Assembly (NCBI GenBank): GCA_003342895.1
Contig: PTFA01000011.1
Span: 2,467,644 to 2,531,643, forward strand
From: Casuarius casuarius
Lineage: Eukaryota > Chordata > Aves > Casuariiformes > Casuariidae
DNA: 64,000 nucleotides
Direction of reading: 5' to 3'
Shown: piece after piece, positions 13,270 to 27,224 of the stretch
Position numbering within the stretch: position 1 is the first letter of the stretch
Layout: each line of letters begins with the position of its first letter
Made by a program: the position numbers and the translations under genes
Notes under the pieces: generated by a model
Database searches by the model: none
Told to the model about the DNA's origin: nothing
Seen by the model: the letters and a program-made list of their open reading frames with translations, nothing else

Positions 13270-16200
13270 TCTGCTGCACCATCTTTGAGTGTTTTATGTG
13301 ACAGTTCTGCAGTAGCCCTGCCTCCAAGAATTTACAAAGGTTGCAAGCAAAGTACCACAGGCTTCATTTTAGTGGATTAAATGGAAGATCAATCCACATG
13401 GACACCCAATGACATTTTACATGCATCCACATAAATGACCAACAGCTCTTTTTCAGCACTCTCAACATTTAAGGATAGCAAAATGCACACAAACCACAGG
13501 CAACTGTGCACCTTGTTCTGTTCCACAGTAAATTAACAATAGTATACAACTAATAAAGTAACAAAAACATATCAACTCTCATCTGTTCTTGAGCTGCATC
13601 TCTACTCTGTGTTCATACGAACAAGGAAAGTCTGGAAGGAGGCAACTGGTCTTAGGATACAGTAAGAAATGCAGTAAGAAGGCTGAACTGGTAATTGGAA
13701 GCAACAGCAATAAAATTCACCACAGAGTTGGAAGAGCTTTGCATAGAACCCAGGAAACAAAGCAAAGTTCAGCACGATCTTTGCAGCTTCACTGCTCAGG
13801 AGGAGTGGCCCAAGGGCCAAGTAGTTCACCACAACTTCAGGGTGTTGTTTGTTTTTTGTCAGCTTGCCTTCCCTTCCTGCAACCACAAGCAGACAATCTG
13901 GTAGATGGGACTATCCAGAGCGCATCAATACTCCATCCACATTCCTGCTCCCCTGGTAAGACTATAAAGGAGATAGTACATACATTGTGGTGGGGGGAAA
14001 AAAAATGCTCCTCCCCTCCCCTGCCTCATCTCCTTGAAGTAATCCAGCCACCAAGATCACTACTGTAAGGAACCAGCTTAGGACCTTAGCATGAAGACAT
14101 CCACTTTGCATCTCGACATAAATGCACCCATACAACTTTTTTCCTCTCTGCTTAAAGAACAGGGTCATTACAAAGGAAGTCCAAGTTGAAGCCAGGTTAA
14201 GTGACATGTACGAACCAACATGCTACTGTCTTTAAACAGATACATACATAAGACTAAATACAAGCATAAATACCATAGTTTAAGTGCCTATTTGCTTCAC
14301 ACAAATGCGATGCCACGTATCTCATTGCACTGTAACCCAAACCTGACAACCTAGAACAGTCAATTATAATGTTAAACAACAACACAGCACAACAAGAAGA
14401 GAGCTTTAGCAGCAATATTAAGGTAGTTGCCTATGCTTTCCTCCCCCAGTGCTGTGAGCTTGAGGGTTTTCTGGCATCTTGCACGTTTCGTTGCAAAAAT
14501 CCTGGCCCTTTTAAAGAAAAGATCTCCATCTCAAAATTGAGCTGCCTTCCCTATAAATGTGGACCTATTGCACTGGTTTCTTTACACACAATCGAGAGCC
14601 AATGATCTGTATGGACTTTGGACTCCTCAGCCCTCCAGCAATCATCAGCCATCCTCAATCCCCTGAAAACACTTTCTTCCATGGAATAACATGGAATGCC
14701 AACAGAGGTTCTATTTCCAATGCTGGCCTGATCCTCTGCAAGCAAGGGAACGAGGGCAATCTTTGTAGCACGAGGCACTGAACTTAATTTCTCAATGCCT
14801 GAATTCCCTGGACCAAAAGAAAGCCTTTGTATGAACACGCATGTTCTCTACGGGGCACAGACCTTGTACTGACACCAATCTATGTAACAGATACACAAGC
14901 ATATAGCCAGCATCACAAAAACACATTTTTAATAACTCAGTTCAAAGTCTATTGTGCACTAAATTATTAATTAACAGTATCCATACACTTAAATGCCACC
15001 AACATTTACTAAGACATCTACCGGCTTGCTTGAGGGAATACTTGCCATTCAGTTCTGCTGGTAAAATGCCTGCTGAGCAAAGACAAGCCCAGTTTTGGCT
15101 GGGATGGTGTACAGAATGTGCACACAGCAGGAATGCAGCAACAATGACTGGGCCAATTGATTAAATCTGAGCACTGATCAGCAGGCATCTTTTTAGTATG
15201 CTCTGAATGGTTTTCCATAAAACTCCTTGATTCACAGTAGCTGGATGCACTTCAGTTTGGTCATACATCAGTATGTCACCATTTTTTGCTTCAAGATGAA
15301 AGCACCACTCATTTGTAAGCCTCACATAAGTAATGCTTCCCATGTCTCAAATTCTAGGTATTTTCTCAGGAGACGTTTAAGAAACTAACAAGTTACTACA
15401 TAAAAGATCACTGGATTTGCTCAGCGTCCATCCTGATGAGATGAATATAATCCAGTTTGCTTTGGGGCTTTCCCTGCCCCCCACCCCCTTCCTGTTCCAC
15501 AAATGAGGAACTAGAGGAATGCTGACATATCAGTCAACTCTTCACTGATAGCTGTCACTGTGCCTCCAAAAACCGGCCATAAGTTACTCAGTTCTATCAA
15601 CAGTTTTCAGAGAATCAAACTATTCACATGTACTGCTCTCATGCTCTTCTGACATATAGTTTGTCAAGTCTGGTAAAGAGCTCAAGGCAAAACTCTACTA
15701 TGAAGAGGACCCACAGCATGTCTGTGCACCTCTTGAAGTTTACTGAAATCTTTCTAAAATCCTATGATATCAAGGTTCTATTTAAGCCCATGAAAGAGTT
15801 TTCAGTAGTATGCAAAATGCGAAACTACAGAAACTTTAACTCTTCTTCAGTGACTGTTCAAGAAATTCAAGTCTGGACATTCTCCGCTTGTAGCACTACA
15901 TTAGCAAAAAGTCTAATTCTTTTTGTGCAGCGTGATTTACAAAGTACCAGCATCTCCCACCCAAATTAAGGGTTTGGAGTATTTGCCTGAGACTACTATA
16001 GACAGAAATTATCTGGGCTTGGCATTTAAAAAAAGTCTTCTGTGTTTCTGCATAGCTTTATAATGGTAGCATTAGCCTCTACTAAAAAGAGCCACAGCAT
16101 TCCCTGCACATGTTTGTTTTGCAATAAAAAGATCCCAAGAGCAAACCAAATTTCCACTCCAAATCCAGACGATTTCGATTACACAACTGTTTATCCATAC

Positions 16201-19200
16201 CTTAGTCCGATGAATTTCTTTTATTTTTACACCACTTCCCATTTCTCTACACAGAAAAGAGTTTGCAAGTTTACAAACTGACATTCTCTAAGTGGTAAAA
16301 GAAAATTCACTTTCACTCAACATGTAATTAGAACTGCCTCATCCAAAATCAAAAACTTACCACTATTTAAAAGGGAATGAGACACAAATGAAAAAACTGA
16401 GTAATCCAGAGTTACAACTGACACTAAACATGTTTTGTGGATGGAACGGTAAATTCCTCCCATATTCCATGACAAATCAATGCCCAGCTATGAGTGAAGT
16501 ATACCACAGGGGGAGCAGGTTTACCTGACATCTTTGTGATTTTGTATCTTTCTTCATAAAAAGTAGTACTAACCACTATCAGAGACAAAACACTGCACTA
16601 AATGGACTAAACAGCTTTAGTCTTGTAGGTAAATTATTATGATCCAAAGTTCAGGGACATATTCAAAGCACTTGCAATATGCAAATCACATCAAGAAGTA
16701 GTGCACATAAAAAATGAAGTTGTGCAGGAAGATCCTGGCAGCTATGTCAGTAGCACTGGGCACCTCTGCTCTGCACAGAAATGTACTCTGTATTTTGTTT
16801 AAAGCCTGAAACGCTAGCAAAGTGCCTTCATGAGAAGAACATGGCACTAGAGCAAACTCTAAAAGGTATCTGCAGTGAAGTAAAAAGTTCTACTCATCAG
16901 ATTAAGTTCTCTAAAGTCTTAGTACTGTATAAGACTACTTCATAATGCTGAAAGTATAACAATATTTTTAGAAATAAAATATTTTGTACCACTGAAGCTG
17001 CAACACTAGTTATATCATACCTCTCTGAAATATAGGCAGGGCCATCACCTGTGGGTTGAATAAACAGTTACTCAGGACCAACTCAAGGCTTCAACACTTT
17101 GGAAATAACGGAGTCTTCCCAGGTAAATTGCTCTCATCCTTAAGGAGGAAAAATTCATCTTGGCACAGGCAGAAGAACACGTTTTGCCCAAGGAGAAACA
17201 GGAGAAATCAGAGGAGGCTGGCAAGGTTCAGTGATCACTAGGAAGATGAATGTAGCTGGGGCCAGAGTAGAAAGGGTGTAGGGCAGGGAACAAAAACTTA
17301 GACAAGATCTGCAGAACACACACTGCTGCTCAAGGTGAAGGAAAAAGTAAGGGAATAGTGACTGCTGCTCCACACGCTGAGTCCTCTAGCAGCAGCAGAG
17401 GGGAGGCAGCAGGAGAAAGACTGGCTGTCTGGGCTGTGATGCTGGCAAAGACAATACTGCTCAGCCACCACCCACTGCTGCTGCCTACAAGGTTTATGTG
17501 CAACTCCGACGCTGTTCTTACTCTTCCCTCTTTTTATGCAGCAATGGACACAGCAGCCATTTCCATTCCCTCTCTTCTCAAGTAGGAATTATTGGGTCCG
17601 TTTGAGAACCATACCCAAATTTTATGCAGTTCTTCAACTGAAAAAAAACAAACGAACAAAAAAACCCCCCTACGATCGAGCTAAAATCTTCACCCTGACA
17701 GGTATGTCAAGGGCTCACAATCTTTAAAGTAATCACTACTGTTTCTCAGTCACCAAGCAGAAGTAGCACTGAACTACAGCGCGTGAAATGTACATGCCTA
17801 AGGAAGTTGGGTGCCTTGCCTACCATTTCCTCACGTAATTGTCTACTTTGTGTCTAGCACTATGACTCTAACTTCTAGTTTAAAATCTGGACAGTCTCAC
17901 TACCCATTCAAAAATATTTCTCTAGATTCACACAACCTACTGTCCGAAAAACACTGAGAAGTACTCTCTGGAATATTGTTATAAATACAGCTGGCAGCAT
18001 TTCCCCCATCATGAAAGGCTGAAAAGATCCTTGAGGTTACAGTTTCTGTAACTAACAACCACATCAGCAGTCTTATTTATAAGCTGGGACAGGACTTAGA
18101 AGCACTTGACCTTCAGCAGTCAATGAAAGAAGCAGCTGCCCTCATTACAATCTGAAACTTCGCTGCCACTTGCTGAGGCAGATTTAATGCATCCTCCCAG
18201 CTTATCAGCAGAAATGGTAAATAGTCCACATTAATCAGAACATACCCGTCTCATCTCAGTCTTTTGGGGATGAAGGCCCATTAGGGAATCAGAAACAGAT
18301 AAAGTCAAACTTCAATCACTTGTAACTTCTACTCTGATTCTGCATGAAATATCCTTGTGTTATTCATAGAAAAGGGTGGAGGAAGTGATTTATTTTCTGA
18401 GATTTTCCCATTAAAAAGTAAGAGCAGGACAATATATTCATATTTTTAATCCAATTTTTAAAGCATGTAAGAGCAGGTAGATGCCATCAGGACTGACAAA
18501 CCACTGTTTCCTGGACTTTCAGCAGAAAACCACTACTCACTCTGTACTTCTAAGATCAGAACAGGTGAAGGTGCTTTTAGGCAAATTAACCATGAAGAAA
18601 AATACAAGGGCTTCTGGCTTTTGCTCCACTTCTTTCTGAATGAATTTGACCATCATCTTAATTCCCAATTCTCAAAATTAGCTATACTATGTAAAACAGC
18701 CTAGATATTGTATGTACACAAGCTTATTATTAAAGATGCAGAGTGCCTACGGAAACCACTAATTTGAACCTCAGTGACCTGGCTTTGAAGACCAGGGCAA
18801 ACACTTACACGTCAGGGTTTTTTTCTGATTTAGAAGACTTTAGGCATGAGATGGATTTCCTCAGCACACAATTCCCCAAGAAACTGTAACTACGCTATTT
18901 CGGAAAACTCCATCCAGACATATCATTTTAGCCAACCAGAAAATAACTGGAAAACAATGGACTTAAGTTCCTTGCATCTCTCATATTTTCACTTACCAAC
19001 ACTTCAGTGCAAGAGGGACTACAGAACTCTCCTTCTCATACAGTTTGGCTTTTCTCCCTGTATCTAATAGTATTCTTCAATTCTTACTCACATCCCTGGT
19101 ATCTTACTCAGGCAAAAGTCCTGATGAGCTCAGCTGAAAGTCTGCAGACTAAGATACTTTTCTGACCCATAATAAAGCAGCAAAACCTGGAAGCAAGAGC

Positions 19201-21104
19201 AAGGAAATAAAAAGAACTAGTGCTAAGTGATATTGTCTGTAGAGTCATATTCATATTTGAACCACTGCTGCCCAGANACTAAGGAACTGGCAAAAGGCCC
19301 AGTTCTAAAGATAGCATTTAGTGACTCCATACAGCCACTCAGCATTCACAGTAGCAACACATTAGTTTCTTAAATGTCAAGCTGTGAATGCTTGCAATCA
19401 GTACCATGAGGATTTTTTNTATTAAATCCAAAAGAGTAAAGTTTCCTTCCACAGAAACTTGACAGAACACGCATCACATCTGTTGCAATGTTTCTTGACA
19501 GGAACAGAATGGATTAGTGTTACCCCAATATAATCCAGAAAGGGCAAAAGGATTCCTAAGAAATGTCTTGATGTAAGAAATTCTCCAAAAAGACCAATAG
19601 CAACTCAGATTGCTCACCCAGCAGCAGTTCACATACTTTCTCAAAAGAACAAAATATGCAACCTTGGAAACGTGTTTCAGAAATGTTAATCATCAAATGA
19701 GAACAGATCATGTAGGCTACCTCTGTAAAGAAAGTACAATCACCAGTTCTCTCAGACTGCATCTATTTTGAAGAGGCTGACATCATTTAAACACACCCAG
19801 GAGGAGAAATAGTCAAGCCACATCAAGTAACACTGTGATCTTGTGATAAAATGTTTTACATGAGTATACATTTACATCACACCTCGAGAAAAATCTTTTT
19901 TTTTTTTTACAATTTCCCTTTTGTTTACAATTGGAAACAATGCTTGCATCTTAAAGTCTTTTGCTTAGCACAGAAAACATTTATGAAAAAGACAAATGAA
20001 CATACTGGGCTGTAACTCAAAAATCAATTACTTCTAAAAAAAAAATGGTACCTGAATCTCCAGCTTGTAATGTAAATTTAGAATTCTAGAGCAGCTATAC
20101 ACTTTTGTGAAATGAGAAACTAAGACCTAAGGAAGGACATACCTGGTACCAACACAGTTTCACTCTACTACTACAGATCCAGGCACTGACAGGCAAAATG
20201 CAGAGCACAAGCCTGGGGCAAGCAGCAGTTGGGCTGATGCATACAAAAGCAGTTTGCACGCTGAAAGGCAGCACTTGGGACTGTGACAAATTTAGCCTTT
20301 TTCATCCAGAAAGTAAATCTGTCATCCTTGGAAGAAAGCTAAATTGTTTTCAGTGCCTGCATTCTGTATTTGCAGGGAGAGTCTTCAGGTTTTGTTTGCT
20401 TATAGCTTCGTCTTCTTTTTTAAGCTGTAACAGTTTGCCATGCAAAGAGCTAACCATTTGTCCCTAGCCTAAACTGAGACAGTTATATCCACTATTACCA
20501 GTTACAGATCCTTCTGTTTATTACTTATCTGGCCGCTGCAGGTGAAGCAAGGCTCACACACAGTGCAAAATTACTTTGCTTTTAATCCTCTGTACTTAAC
20601 ATGGACATAGTCTCAACACGCAGAAGAGTCTATGGATACTCAAAGGTACTGGGGTAGAAGCAGCTCTGGTTTTCCTTACTTCATTAGAGCAGAACTATAT
20701 GACAGAACACACAAATGAGACTGAGCAGAAGGTGAAGTCTTTGTTTGCCTTGTGAGGAATTATGAATTATAAACTATGCAGACCATTTCTGAAAGTGTCC
20801 CTAAGCATAATGCCTCTGTGCTCCCTATGAAGGCCTTTGCTTTAGAAGCATCACTGAGTCTCCTGATGGATGACTGGAAAAATTATTTATTGAAAGCAAT
20901 TTATCTGGCAAACATTGACATTTGCTTCAAATTAGTTTCAATGGTTCATTATTCAATCAGCTTCACAGACTGCAAACAACTCTTTCCACACCTTCTTTTC
21001 ACAACTCATGAACCATTCTGTTTAAGAATAATTTTTATTATTTGACAAGCACTACTACTGAGCAAGTATTTTGTTCCCTCCTTTGATGCAGTAGTACTGC
21101 AAGA
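13270..21104. other. Noncoding DNA, no gene supported
   Basis: The longest plus-strand open frame of the window (159 codons, 13589-14068) lies here. Its translation has no domain signature and it overlaps open frames on the other strand. Other open frames near 14.4-14.8 and 15.0-15.3 kb are equally anonymous. Ambiguous bases sit at 19277 and 19419, and a T13 tract at 19896-19908. No transposon was recognised. Confidence 0.5.
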
Positions 21105-21192
21105 GTAGTGATAAGCTCTTTGGGGTTAGAGGGATGCCTGTGCTTTATAGGCACCTAACACTGTAGAACCTTGATTTTTATACTACTTTAGT
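21105..21192 (+). mobile_element. MIR-family (amniote type) SINE relic, 3' part
   Basis: The segment runs ataagctctttggggtta, then gcctgtgctttataggcacc, then taacactgtagaacc, then atactacttta. This order matches the 3' portion of an old amniote SINE as I remember it (gtaagctctttggggcaggg, then acagcgcctagcac, then ggtgctactgtaata). It is truncated at the 5' end and diverged. The family assignment is from memory; alignment to a repeat library would confirm it. Confidence 0.6.
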
Positions 21193-24035
21193 CCAAAAGG
21201 AACTACAATCTTCTCAATATTCCCCTCAGTGCATTTGTCACTTTACGTGGAAAACTTTTTTTTCCTGAAATAAAAACAATTGACCCATGGTCACCTCAGC
21301 ATTAGAAAGGTAATGCTGCCATAACCAGAAACTTCCCAAACTTGGCCCTTTGTTATGTTTCATTGAACAGACAATTTATCTGCATTATCAAAGCAGTAAC
21401 CACAAACCTTCATCATAGGCAGTAATCTAGGCTGCTGTACCATAACTCCCAGAGCATTAATGGTTCCAGAAGGATCAAGATCCAGAAGTCAAGATCAAAA
21501 AAAATCCTCTCTGCAAAACAGAGGACTACAGTGGTTGGGGAGAGGAGAGAGCACTGTAGCTCTGCAGGACACCTCCATTTGTTGTGTATTCAGAAGTGCT
21601 ATAACCTTGTAATGTTTTAAGTTAGCACCAGAAATTCTGATGCAGAAGTGCTCTTGTAACAGAATAAGCTTGACGTAGCGTCCGTTGGCCAAAAATGACC
21701 TCTTTCATCACTCACACAGGACATAAAGGGGCACAGCGTTTTTGTTGCAAACTTATAGCCCTGTTACAAGTTAGGAGCCAACTCCACCATATGCATCAAC
21801 CTATGGGATGAGTCTGGTTGTACAGGCTTGTTTCAAGGGAATGAAGATAAATTCTGCCCTTACTTCTACTGGGAGACATACTGTGAGACAGCCTGATTCC
21901 ACACAGCCTTACCCTTGCATCATCACTTACCAGGATGCAAAGCAACAACATGTAAGCAGCAAAACAAAATAGTGTTTTATAGTAACAGTCACACAGATCA
22001 AACAATCACAAAAGCAGGTGAGGAGAGCATTTGGGCTACTATTTTTAACAGGAAGTTTTCCCTGGTGTCACAGCCAGATACTACTATCAGGGTAAACAAG
22101 AAAGCACGAAACACTTTTTTTTCCCCACTATAGATGTGCAAGACCTACTATGGTATACTTTAAGAAAAAAAAATTTAAAAGAAAAATATAAAAGTGCTCA
22201 AAGAAAACTTACTGTTTTGTACTGTTTTGCTCTTACACTACTCAAATACTACAACTCTAATGTAAAGAATAACTGAAAAGCCAGAGACATACATTTTTCT
22301 GGGTTACTTCCTCCACCCCATCTTGTAACAAGTCAGCAGAAACAAACCAGTGTACCAGCATTAGAAGAACTAAAGCACTCTCTTCTTGTGCTTTCAAGTT
22401 CAACCCTTTTTGCCTGAGGAATTCTCCTGGCTCACGGGTTTGATGTCAGCCCTTGATTGTGTTTTGATGTTTCTGCAGATCTACGATTGAGTTCAATTCT
22501 CAGCAGCAAAAACAGACATTTGTCATCCTGCATGCATCAAATTTCCTGTGGCACACTGCCCACTTAATCATGCAGGCAAGGAAAGCTCTGACAAAACAAG
22601 GGGGCTGTCTGTAAGCGGCTGCAACCTAGCATGCGTGGACTCACATGTAATTACCATTACTTATAAGGATCACTCAGGGCTTCCTGGTGTTGCTGCACAC
22701 CAGCCTGACCATGCCAGAGTGTTTGAGTAAACATTTGCATGCAACAAGGAGCTGTTGAGAGGGTTTTCTCTATGGCCACAGCCCCCATCCCATGAAATAT
22801 TCAGCACATGAAATGTCTCCAGTGATGCAGAGTGGTGGGTTTTCACTCTGATTTGATTAGCAGTGATGATTCTTTCATGAGGTGTGACTGTCCTCCTAGA
22901 TTAGCGTCAGCCCAGACCCGGGTGCAGCAGTCACGGAAGACAGGAGGCGGGCAAAGAACAGTCTCTGAGCACGTTACAAGGCTTACTTTGCAGGGTATCT
23001 TTAGCAATTCAGAGATTTCTTCTTTAAAAGAAAATACTAAAGCCTAAATCTTAATTTTAAAAAGTATTAGTATGTAGAACTCTAAATTTAAATATAAACA
23101 GAGAAATCGAATCACCACATTAGTAGGACTTAATTAAAAGAAACAAGTTTAGCTCAGGAAATTTCTTAATGTGCAAAGGAAACATTAATTCTTTACTCAT
23201 AAAGACTCGTAAACGTTACACAGGAAGGTTTATCTCCTTACTAAGCATACTGATCATCTCCTAGTGTCCACCCTAAAGCTTCTTATTTATGTTAAATGAA
23301 CAAATGTATCACTTTTAAAACTTTCTGTCCTAAGTATATACCATCACTATGCAAGCAATTGGGAATTTACAGTAATGATGATGTGATTTTGGTGCCATAG
23401 TTATAGTATCACCAATTTAAACTCTTCCACCACAGTAACATTCCCAGATTATTTCTGTATTGTAACACTGAAGTTTTGAATATGAGTTTAATGAAAGCAA
23501 GCAGATTTTTGCAGAAGAAGGCTGTTTAATGGATCAAGGGATGTAACTGGAATAGACAGAAAAGGGCTCATATACCTGAAAGCTATCATTGTTTGCCCAT
23601 CTGACCAACTGGTCTGTTATCATCCACCTTTACAAACCTTGGTTTAGATATATTACCGCTGACTTGGATAAACTGATTTTTGGAAAGATTTGAAACTTGG
23701 TAGCAAGCACTTTGCCGTAACATAAAAACCTCAAAACTAATGCAGTTAAACGCTGTCCTCCCAAGCTGAGCTGTTTATCAGCATACTGCACATGGGACAA
23801 GGACACAGAAGCGTGCTATTTCACAAAATACCAGCAAAAACCAACAAACCAAAAAACACCAGCAAACTCAAAGAAGTTGAACCTACTTATACAACCTACA
23901 ATATAAGAAATTTTGTTCTCAGTCTACTGATCTCTCGAATTCTTCTCATTTCTGTTTTTAATATTTTAGGAAAGCCGATGCTGTATATGTGAGAGAAAGG
24001 GAGTGTGAACAAAATAAATTCAAGTTGGCAAGGCA
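21193..24035. other. Noncoding DNA, includes a possible conserved element at 22.5-23.0 kb
   Basis: No coding exon was recognised. The part at 22500-22990 is less AT-rich than its surroundings, with few homopolymers. It carries the octamer motif ATTTGCAT at 22733-22740 and two CpGs in cccgggtgcagcagtcacgg near 22917. This resembles conserved noncoding sequence, but conservation cannot be judged from one genome. Confidence 0.4.
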
Positions 24036-24363
24036 AGCTTCAATCCTTCTTGCCCTCTTCCTGACCAGCAGGAGGGACTCCACACTTCCAACTCTTTCCC
24101 ATTTTATTCCCCTATTTCCTCCTGACCCCTGCTTTCAAACTCATCTCATCCCAGACATGCTCCAGAACCTGTCTCTCATCTAAGGTTTAATTTTCAGTTG
24201 CCTCCATATTCCTTCAGCAGCTCCCCGGCAACTTCACATCCCTCTCTTTGTCATCCAAAGAGTTTCCCATGCTCCACCCCATTCCCTTTCTTTCTCATGC
24301 TCACTCTGCCCTTCACTTTCAGGCCTAGACATCCTCTTTGACTGGCTCCCTCAATCCCCCTCA
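24036..24363. other. Pyrimidine-rich stretch on the plus strand
   Basis: For about 325 bases C and T clearly outnumber A and G on this strand, with repeated TTCC, CTCC and CCCT words. It runs directly into the A-rich tract that follows. No protein or repeat family was recognised. It may be a decayed retrocopy with an A tail, or simply a compositional tract. Confidence 0.45.
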
Positions 24364-24403
24364 GGAAAAAAAAAAAGAAAAAAAAAAGAAAAGAAAAAAA
24401 GAC
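24364..24403. repeat. A-rich purine tract
   Basis: Runs of A are broken only by single G bases across 40 positions, so the tract is pure purine. It directly follows the pyrimidine-rich stretch. Confidence 0.85.
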
Positions 24404-27000
24404 ATGATAATGCATGACCAGCATAATTTGTCCCCTTTGGAAGTACAAGGGGCACAAAGCTGTAACACAGAACGTAAGAACACAGCCACAAAACAACGTA
24501 ATCGCTACCTGAAAATTAGGACAACTACAACTTCTAGTCAGACATCCAAATTGTCAATCTCTCCTGCCTGTGCTCAAGTGATCAAAATTATTTTATCCAG
24601 TTTCGATGTCCACTCATTAGAAAAAGAGAAAACACAAACTTTATGTGCATCATCCTCACACATTTGCTTGCTCGAAACATGGAAGACAAAGGTTTTTTTG
24701 GTGTATTTAGCAGACATCAAGGCAACAATTCTCTAATTCTCAAATCTCACCCTTCTATTATTTTCTGGAGAAGATTTCTTTTACATTTCCTCAACATTCT
24801 GGAGGCATGTTCTCATATTACATGTGTATCAAGATACCTTTATAAGCATATGTTGGCTACTTTTTAAAAGCTAGTATGTTTTAAAAAAAATCCTTTATCT
24901 GTTTAGAGGAAAATCTCTCCCCATTGCAATCAGCGCAAAGCAAAATCTAGGTATCTAAGTCCTTATTAGGTGTACTGGAGCCAAAGGTACAGTCTCTACA
25001 CTGCCTCTGCTGCAGGCACAAAAATGAGGAATTTTGAGGGATACTGAACACTGAATTTTCACAGCAGATCAACAGTAGTTCTTTAGCAGAAGACATTTCT
25101 GTAATTGTCAGGGAATGTGAAAAGTCACAGTATTCAATAAACTTCTGGTCTCCACTTCGCATGGCCTGTGTAAGAAAAACTAAAAGGAGAAGACTGATAT
25201 CCATGTCTGAAGACCACCTATCTTCCAACTGAAAAGTTTAGAAATTGGATGCCTCAGAATCTACATCAAGCCATTCTAAAAGAGTTTTAAAACAACAAAA
25301 AGCTGTTTTTAAATTTGTAACACTTGCTATTCCATGGGCAAGTTCTTCAACATGCTGCTACAAAAGCAACAGGCAAGAGAGTAAGGCAGAAAGAACCCCA
25401 TCATGCTACTAAACGAAACTTACTGTGAAGCTCCATGCTTCCAGTTTTAGATGTACTTCTCATTTAAATGCATGGGACAGGATACTGCAAGCTGCACCCA
25501 TGAGAGGTACTGTACCTGCACTGCAACTAATTTTTTTTTTTCCTAAATTAGACTGGCAGCAGAAACGTGGAAATTGGAAGGACACAGGGCTACAGCTATG
25601 AGATAATGATGGCAGGCATCAAGTGCTATGCTTAAAAGCATTTTAAAATACCACAAGTACGTGTGTCATTTAACATTTACAGTGACATACTATGATGAAC
25701 TCTAAGATAAATAAATTACTTATACTTTCCTAACTTCCACTACTACAGGGTGGACTTACTGCTATGCAAATAGTAAGGTTACCTACATACAGGTAACTGA
25801 TGGGATTTCTATTACGCCTTCTGGCCACAGATCACAGAAAGAAGGAACGGAGGAACCTTCATAGGCTCTCAGCCACACACAGATTTTATTACAGTCCATA
25901 AACAAAGTGTCATTTACTTCTCCCTCTATCTCCAGAGGCTTCTTCCTGTCTGGAAATAGATAGCACCAGGAGCCATTGTTCCATCCTTCCAAACCTTCAA
26001 AAGAATGGAAACTTGGACAAGCCTATGCTATTTTGATTACAGGGAATGAAATTTGCTGGCCTCAGTGGTGAAGTTCGGGAAACATCATGATACCTTTTAT
26101 GCTAGAGCAGAATCTGGACCCTTAATTATCCAAAACATAGTATGAAGGGCTACTACAGTAACAGCTCTATTTTATTTATTTAGATGAGGAGTTTTAAAAC
26201 CAGCATCCTGAATAAAATGTTTCTGCTATGATTAAACATAGGCATATAACACCTACTGTTTTCTAACCTGCTCCTGTCATCTGTGGCATTCTTCAGATAA
26301 CTTTGTTCAACCATTCTATTGTTCTCTTCCCTTGGTAACATTAGTACAGGGATATCAGAATATATACAAACAGATATTATTTGCAGTTATTCTAAACAAA
26401 CTTACGGAATAGAGAACACTGAGAAGACACATCACTATGCACATGAGGAGCTTCTCCTCAAACAGCGAAACAGCATAAAGTTTGCCTTCTTTGTAAAAAT
26501 TACTAATTGCCATCAACAATTTCAGAAATCACTAATGATGATGAATGGCCAGCCTGAAAATTCTAAGAGGTGCCAATTTTACAAAAACTACCAAGTGTCC
26601 CTTCTCTGATAAGCAGGGCCTATTGAGCTGTGTCTAAAAAGCTATGTGTAGAGACAGACATACTAGAGATGCAAACTTCATTGGTAGTTAGATAACTTCT
26701 TGCACTGGTATATTTTAAGTTTTTGCAAGCACCACTTTCTACCAAATGTTTCGTTACAGTTTTGTATCTTGGTTAGGAAGGATAAAAGACCTGCACAGAT
26801 ATCTCATAACCTTCTCATTACTATTCCTAGATTTACCTTTTGTTGCCCCGAAAATTAATTTCTGATTGGTAGGCTGAACTTACTGCTTATATTGATGGTA
26901 TCTTACCTTGAACAATTATTTAATCAAAATGCAACATTCTAATGGTAAAATTCTACTAAATAAATGTGCCTCAACCTTAAAACTTCAGCACAGGTTTACC
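24404..27000. other. Noncoding DNA, no gene supported
   Basis: The most protein-like anonymous open frame of the left half lies here on the minus strand (about 25783-26022, 80 codons, several Cys and Trp). It is not a family I recognise, and its length is unremarkable for chance. T11 lies at 25531-25541. No transposon was recognised. Confidence 0.45.
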
Positions 27001-27026
27001 TTTTTTTTTTTTTTTTTTTTTTTTTT
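27001..27026. repeat. Poly-T tract (T26)
   Basis: This is an uninterrupted run of 26 T, the longest homopolymer in the window. No adjacent element body was recognised in either orientation. Confidence 0.9.
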
Positions 27027-27208
27027 AATACACTGAATGGACTGAGTATTTGGATTACTGAAAAATAAGCCCGGATACACTAGCAAGTTCATTCTAGGAA
27101 TTTGTTTTCCCCCTTCTGTATGCACAGCTGCACAGCTCCACCAGCTTTAAGAACCACAACAAACAAAAGAGCATTTTCTGGAAAGCAATATCCAGGTGCT
27201 GAAGTATT

Positions 27209-27224
27209 AAAAAAAAAAAAAAAA
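27209..27224. repeat. Poly-A tract (A16)
   Basis: This is a run of 16 A, about 180 bases after the T26 tract. The sequence between the two tracts is not a recognisable element, although the T-run then A-run arrangement is inverted-repeat-like. Confidence 0.85.

Noticed and set aside
13589..14068. 159-codon open frame on the plus strand
   Set aside because: No recognisable domain, overlapping frames on both strands, and a length expected occasionally by chance in 64 kb.
15161..15343. 60-codon minus-strand frame that looked like a helicase C-terminal fragment
   Set aside because: Resemblance was limited to a few residues around a His-Pro pair. A stop codon lies just upstream, and a candidate acceptor AG would put it out of frame.
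24338..24736. 132-codon plus-strand frame with a lysine-rich start
   Set aside because: The Lys run is only the A-rich tract in translation, and the remainder is anonymous.
27001..27224. T26 and A16 as terminal inverted repeats of a small element
   Set aside because: Homopolymers alone are weak evidence, no target-site duplication is visible and the interior is not recognised.
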